Shown piece by piece: positions 24,601 to 30,600 of a DNA stretch of 64,000 bases; the first letter of the stretch is position 1, and every line of letters begins with the position of its first letter. A model generated the notes under the pieces. It was not told where the DNA came from, made no database searches, and was given only the letters and a program-made list of their open reading frames with translations. The stretch comes from Candidatus Omnitrophota bacterium (GTDB lineage Bacteria; Omnitrophota; Gorgyraeia; 2-02-FULL-51-18), in NCBI GenBank assembly GCA_022072175.1, contig JAJVIE010000001.1, forward strand, positions 62,001 through 126,000, read 5' to 3'. Position numbers and translations under genes: made by a program.

Positions 24601-27600
24601 AAGCGGGTCTGGACCTGATCGATGAAGATCACCGTCCGGCCGTCCCCGGTGGCATCGAGCCTGAGGATCACCTGACCGAAGGTCCCCGCTTCCGGCACCA
24701 GAGGATCGTCGTAGACCTGGGCTTCCTCGCCTTTTTTGGGAACGCTCAGATACTCTTCGTGGGTCCGGTGCTGTCCCGCCCATCCGGCCGCCGGCCGCGC
24801 GAGGATCCGGTGCACGTAGTAGCCGCTGAGCCAGGGCTCTGTTTCCAGCTTGAGCGTGATGGGCCCGTAACGCTCCGTCTCAAGGGTCACCGTACCGCTG
24901 GCCTGCAGCCACGCCCGCAGTCGTTCTTGCCACAGGTCGGCCTCGTCGGCGCCGGGACCTTTTTCGATCAACGCCAGGCGCGCTCCGCCCGCGATGGGAT
25001 AGCGGGTCATGAGGTCCCGCACGGTCCCGTCGAGCCGCTCCTGCAGGGCGTACAGACGCGTCCCGGTCCGATCCTCTTTGCGCCGGAGCCCGCCGGACAC
25101 CGACAGCGCGTCCTTGCGGTCGGCCAGTCGCTCCCAGAACGCGTCCTGCTCCTGGGTCCATGTCTCCCAGAACGCCAGCGTGTCCCGCTCCGGGTTGTCA
25201 TACTGCGCACGTTCGATGCCGGCCTGGGTATAGGCTTCGACGACGGCCGCGCGCAGTTCGGCCCAGATCCGTCGGGCTTCTTCCGCTTCAGCGCCCTCCG
25301 ACAGCCCCGCCAGATAGGTCCGCAACGCCCATTCGGAATATTCCGATTGTCTTTGATGGGCCGTGGCCATATCCCCGTGCAGGCCCACGAAGTTCCAGTC
25401 GGGGTTCGTGATCAGGTTCCCGTAGCGGATCTCCAGGCGGTGGCGCTTACGCGTCCGGTCGACGGGATCCTGGGCGTCGTTCTTGCGGAAAGCTACGATG
25501 TTGGCCCTTCCGTACGCGGGCCGGAGCCGGCCGCTGCGCGTGAAGAGCATCGCCGTCAGGAGCGACAGGACCTTGCCGGCTTCGGCGATCTGCGTATCGG
25601 TCAGCCCCTCGGGCAGGAGCAAGCTATGGTGGAACGAGAACGCGCCTCCCTTATATTGAGGCGGCACATGATACCCCCGACCCTCGGCCCCGGCATCGGC
25701 CGGCGCGTCGGGGTAGGCCGAGAGCGTCCGGTGCGAGGGGATGAACCCGTAGCGCTCCAGCGCCGACAGCACCGTCAACGGATCGGAGAGATCCGCGGAG
25801 TATCCGACGGCGTATTCGATCAGCCCTCCGTCCCCGAGATCGATATCCCAGAGCTTGGCCGCGGTCGCGGCCTCAGGGGCGTTGAAATACAGCGCATAGC
25901 TCCGCCAAACTTCGACCTCCACTCCCGAGGTCAGGGCTTCCGGTGACGGGACCTTCGATGCGTAGCGGGCCTGGAGGTCCGCCGCCACGGCCGCCGGTCG
26001 CTCTCCGGCGGTCAGACGATCACCGGCTTCGATCCACAACCGTGTGCGGGCGGCAGGATACAAACGTACGGCCAGATCGCGGAGCGCGGGCGTGCTCTCG
26101 ACCAGCAGCCGGGCCGCCAGCGCCGAGCGCCGCATCCGCGGGTGCGTATCCTTACCCGGCCGGTCGAATCTCCGGCTCAGGTCCACGGCCTCAGGGAGAC
26201 CGGCGGCCTCTCGCGCGGCGCCGTAGATCTCGTCCGAGAGCTCCGGATCGGCGAGCGCTTTCCAAATGAGCGCGCCGCTGAGCAAACGCACCGCTTCGGC
26301 GTTGCGGGCTTCGAGATACGTCTCCAGGAGCATTCGACGCTCCGCGCGGTCGAGACGATCGACCTCGGGGGCTTTGGCCGTCAGCTCGCCGTACAGTGCG
26401 CGCACGGCTTGGACATAGACCAGACCGGTGTCGCCCCACGTCCCCTCTTCGGCCCGTTCGCGCAGACCGACGATCGCCGACAGGCGGGCGCCGGTGCTTT
26501 GGGGCGGTTGTCCGGGGACGTACGCCCAGTAACGGGTGAACGACCTGCCGCGCCCGATCAAGCGCTTCTGCCAGTCCGCTGTCGAGTACGGCTGGGCATA
26601 GTGACTGCGCACTTCCTGATCGTGCAGGGACACGGTGGGCTTGAGGTGGGCATACAGCGGCAGGCCGCTGGTCTGCGAAGCGCGACCCAGAGCGGACACC
26701 AGCTCCGTCCGCCATCGGTCGAGCTTGCGGGCGCTCTTGCGGTTGGGCGAGGTGTCGCGCAGACGGCGATAATTGTCCCCGGACTGCAGCTCGGAGATCA
26801 ATAAGGACGGCCTGGGTTCCTTGTCGGCAAGGTCCGCATAGAGATCGTCCAGAACGACGATCGCTTGACCGAAAGCTCCCGGCTGGCGGGCCAACCCGAC
26901 GGTATTGTCGTCGGCTTCGATGGGTGCCAGCTCCGAGAATCGCGGGCGGCCCTGGGGGTCGTTCTTCCAGGACTCGCGCGGCACCACCAACACGCGCAGT
27001 CGCGGCTCGCGTTCGAAGCGGTGTTCCAGGCGCACCACAAGGTCCGCCTCGACCCGTCCATAGCGCTCCCCGGCGTCCCAGATGAGCGGTCCGGCGCCGC
27101 GAATGGCCTCCGCGGCTTTCTGAAGGGTCTCGACATCCGAAAGGCGCGCGCCATTGGCGATGAGCAGGCGCCTGAGTTCATCGGCGGACGGGGCCAAGGA
27201 CCGCGTCCGGGGACGCACGAACGGGATGCTGTCGACGCGGCTGTTGGGCTGTCTCTCGATGAACCGCCGGACCTGATGGGTGAACGGCCCCGGGTCCAAC
27301 AGGAACTCTTCGAGTTCCCCCGGCTCGGACTGCGGAAGCCCGGACCACAACTCGTGGAAGAAGCTCGCGCCGAACCCGTACGGTTCGGCCCTCAATTGTC
27401 CCTGCGCCTCGACCTGATCGATCCACGCCAGGAGCTCCCGCGTGCGGGGGCGGAGCTCGTACAGCAATTCCCGGATGCCGCTGGGTTCGTCGGTCGGAGC
27501 CGTCTTCATCTCATCGATCACGGACAGCAGGAACAGCACCAGACCCCTCTTCAGGCGATCGGTGTAGTCGTTACGCGTACCCGAGCTCAGACGCTCCAGG

Positions 27601-30600
27601 GCCATCCGGACGGCCGGGAGCATCACGCGCACATCAAGGTCGTCGACGTGATAGTTGAAATGGATCGCGACCGTCCCCAGATCGACGCTGAGCATGCGGT
27701 CGATCTCGGAGTCGGGCACGGCGAGCGTATTGGCACTGAGCCGGGCGAAGGTCGACTCCAACCGGCGGCCCGTGTCGTCCAGGCCCTGGGCATCCGGGAA
27801 GTACGGTGAGAGCGCCAGTTCGATCAGCGTGGGTACCGTCAGATAGCGTGCGGGTTCGTCGCGGTCCACCCGGGCACGCACGCGCTCGGAGTCGTTGTGC
27901 AGGTCGGATATCCGCTCGAGCTCCTCCCACGCGGCCGATCGATCCCCGAGGGACAGCCCGGGAAGACGATCGAGCACATAGAAGACGGCGGCCACAGCGA
28001 CCTGTAGCGCCGTGGATCGATGACTGATCACACCGCTGTTGTTGCGATACAACAGCTGAGCTTCGGGGTCCAGCAGTGAGACCAGGCGCTCGGCCTGCTC
28101 CTGATAGCGTTCATCCTCTTCGGGCGTATCCAGCAGGTCGTCGAAACCCGCCCCGCCGATCCCCTCGACCTCGTCGATCACGTCGGCCAGCAACTCGACC
28201 TCGGAGCCGGGCGTCGCCAGGCGGGCTCCCGCTCGAGGAGACCAGTCGAACACCATCGTCGTCTCCGTGAAATCCGGCACGCCGGGCTCGCGGACCACCC
28301 GGCGGTCGTACAGAAGATACGGCTGGGAACGCAGGGCCATCTCGCCCTTGCCCTCGCCGGTGATGCCGGCCGCGATCGCGGTCCAGCGTCCGAGGTCCGC
28401 CCACAACCCGTCCCACCAGCTCAGACGCTTCTCCAGCGCCAGATCAGCGATGCGTACTTCCCACTGATCCCGCGCGTTGACCCCGGCGCTGATGAACAGC
28501 GGCTCCCTGCGCTGCATTTGGTTGCCGTGGATGATGGCGTTGGTCAACGCCTCGTATACGGCCAGCGAGGTCTGGATCTTCCGGTCGGCGGGCGTGCCCG
28601 GACCCACCTGGACCCAGCCGCTCTCGAGAAGCCAGTCGAGGACCATGCTCTTGAGCCGCTCCTGCAGACCAAAGACCCCGATCCGATCGAGCCCTCTCAG
28701 CTCGAGCGCCTGACCGCGCAGCGACGGCACCGGATCGGCGTTCCGGACCGGCACAAGAGCGCTCACGGTGTCGGCGCCCCATCGGCGAGAGAGCGTTTCG
28801 CGCACGCGCTCGAGCTCGAGCGCGGTGAGGTACCGGGAATCGCCGGCGGGCCGGGCGGTCTCGGCCAAACGAGCGCCGTCCGTGCGGGGGATCATCCGCT
28901 CCAGCCTCGACCAGTATTCGACCAGCTCCGAACCGGTCGGAGGATGAAATCCCCTCTCGGTGTAGTGCTCCCATTCCAGCTCGCTCAGCGCGCGCTTGAA
29001 CTCGGAATCCCCGGGCAGTCTGCGGCCCAAGTACGAGGCCAGCTTGATGATGCTGTCGCGGTCGCGGTCCTCGCCCTCGAAGAAGATGTTGCCAAAACCG
29101 GACATCACGGTGTTGCGATACATCTCGGTCAACGACGCGAGCGGCTGTGAGGGTGTCGTTGAGAACGTGAAGTCGATGAAGCGCACCCTCACGGCTCCCG
29201 TTCCGTCGACCTCGAAGAAGATGTTGTAGGGATTGATGTCTCGGTGGACGAACCCGCGCTGATGGAACTGCCCGATCGCGGAGGTGATCTTGCGGAGCGT
29301 CTCGAGCACGAGACGTTCGGCGGCCGGGTCGGACCGGCGGCCCGACAGCCCAGAGGCGTATTCGGCCAGGAGCGTGCCCGGGACCGGGTCGGTCACCAGA
29401 TACGGCTGTCCGACCTCGATCTGAGAGAAGTATTCGGCCGGATGGCGCGCCTGGCGCGCGGCCGCCAAGAGCGCGGATCGATCCTCCTTCCGGAGCGTAT
29501 AGATGCTCGTGCGCGCCGACAGGTACGGCCGCAGGTCCGCTTGCGCATAAAGCTCGCGGTTGACCTCCATCTCCCGGCGCGCCAGGAACGGCGTGTACGG
29601 CACCTTCGCGTAATGCGTCCTGTCGTCCAGGCGGCCGCGCATGACCGCAGAGAAGAACCCCACGTGCACCAGCTCCCGGTCCGCGAGCGCCGACAAGCGG
29701 CGCTCGGCCAGGCGCGCACCGTCGATCCTGCCGTCCATCCGGGAGCGGTCCACGTACTCCCCGGCAAGATCATACACCCAGGACCCGCCGGTCCCGTCCA
29801 CCCGCAGTTTCCAATGCGCGTACTCGGCTTGGCGCACATCGATGGCCTCGGCCTGATCGATGGTGTCCTCGAGCGCTCGCTCATGGTCCTCGCTCACGCG
29901 CAGACCGAGCTCCTTCTCGAGCACGGGCGCGGCTTGCCGCACCCCGCCGTAAGCGGAGCTGAACCCTGCCAGATAGGCGTTGGCCAAGGCCTCCGCGTCC
30001 AGCCCGGTCTCGGCCAGCGTCGAGGCGCCCGTATGCGCGAGGATCGGCTCCATCAGCGTCCCCACAGGGATCATCGCGAACTCGCTCCGGAACGTATGCT
30101 CACCGATCTCCCGGAGCGAGCGCCGGAGCAGCTCACGGTCCGCCTCGTCCGCGGCGCCGATCAGCTCATCGGCCTGCCCCGTCTTGGCGGCCATGAACTC
30201 ATAGTCCACGTTGACCAGCGCGGGTCTCGGACCGCGGACACCGGCTGGCGCCAAGACGACATTGGCCGGCTTGACGTCTCCGGGCAGGCAGCAGCCGGTC
30301 CCGCGGTACACTCCGCCGATCATTTCGCCGAGCGCGTAGGCGGAGTACTCGACCAGGTCGATATCCTCCGGTGTCAACCGCCCGTCCGGGGTCATCCGCG
30401 AGGCGATGGCCTCGATGTTGCGGAGCAGATCGTCGCCCTCGACGACCTCACCGAACTGCACGATCCGCTTCTCGCCTTTGACGGTGACCGGCACCTGCCC
30501 ATCGATCCGTGAGATCGGCAAGTTCTGTTCATCGGCCAGCCGCCGCTGTAACAGACGGCTCCACGCCGTCTCCGTAGCTGTCGGTGACGGCGGTTCCTTG

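Noticed and set aside
606-25946. Long plus-strand open frames opposite the giant gene (606-3365, 6642-10121, 10233-15020, 22770-25946), up to 1,595 codons
   Set aside because: They are antisense to a frame full of recognisable domains. Their translations are Arg/Gly/Asp-rich without motifs, as expected for the opposite strand of GC-rich DNA.
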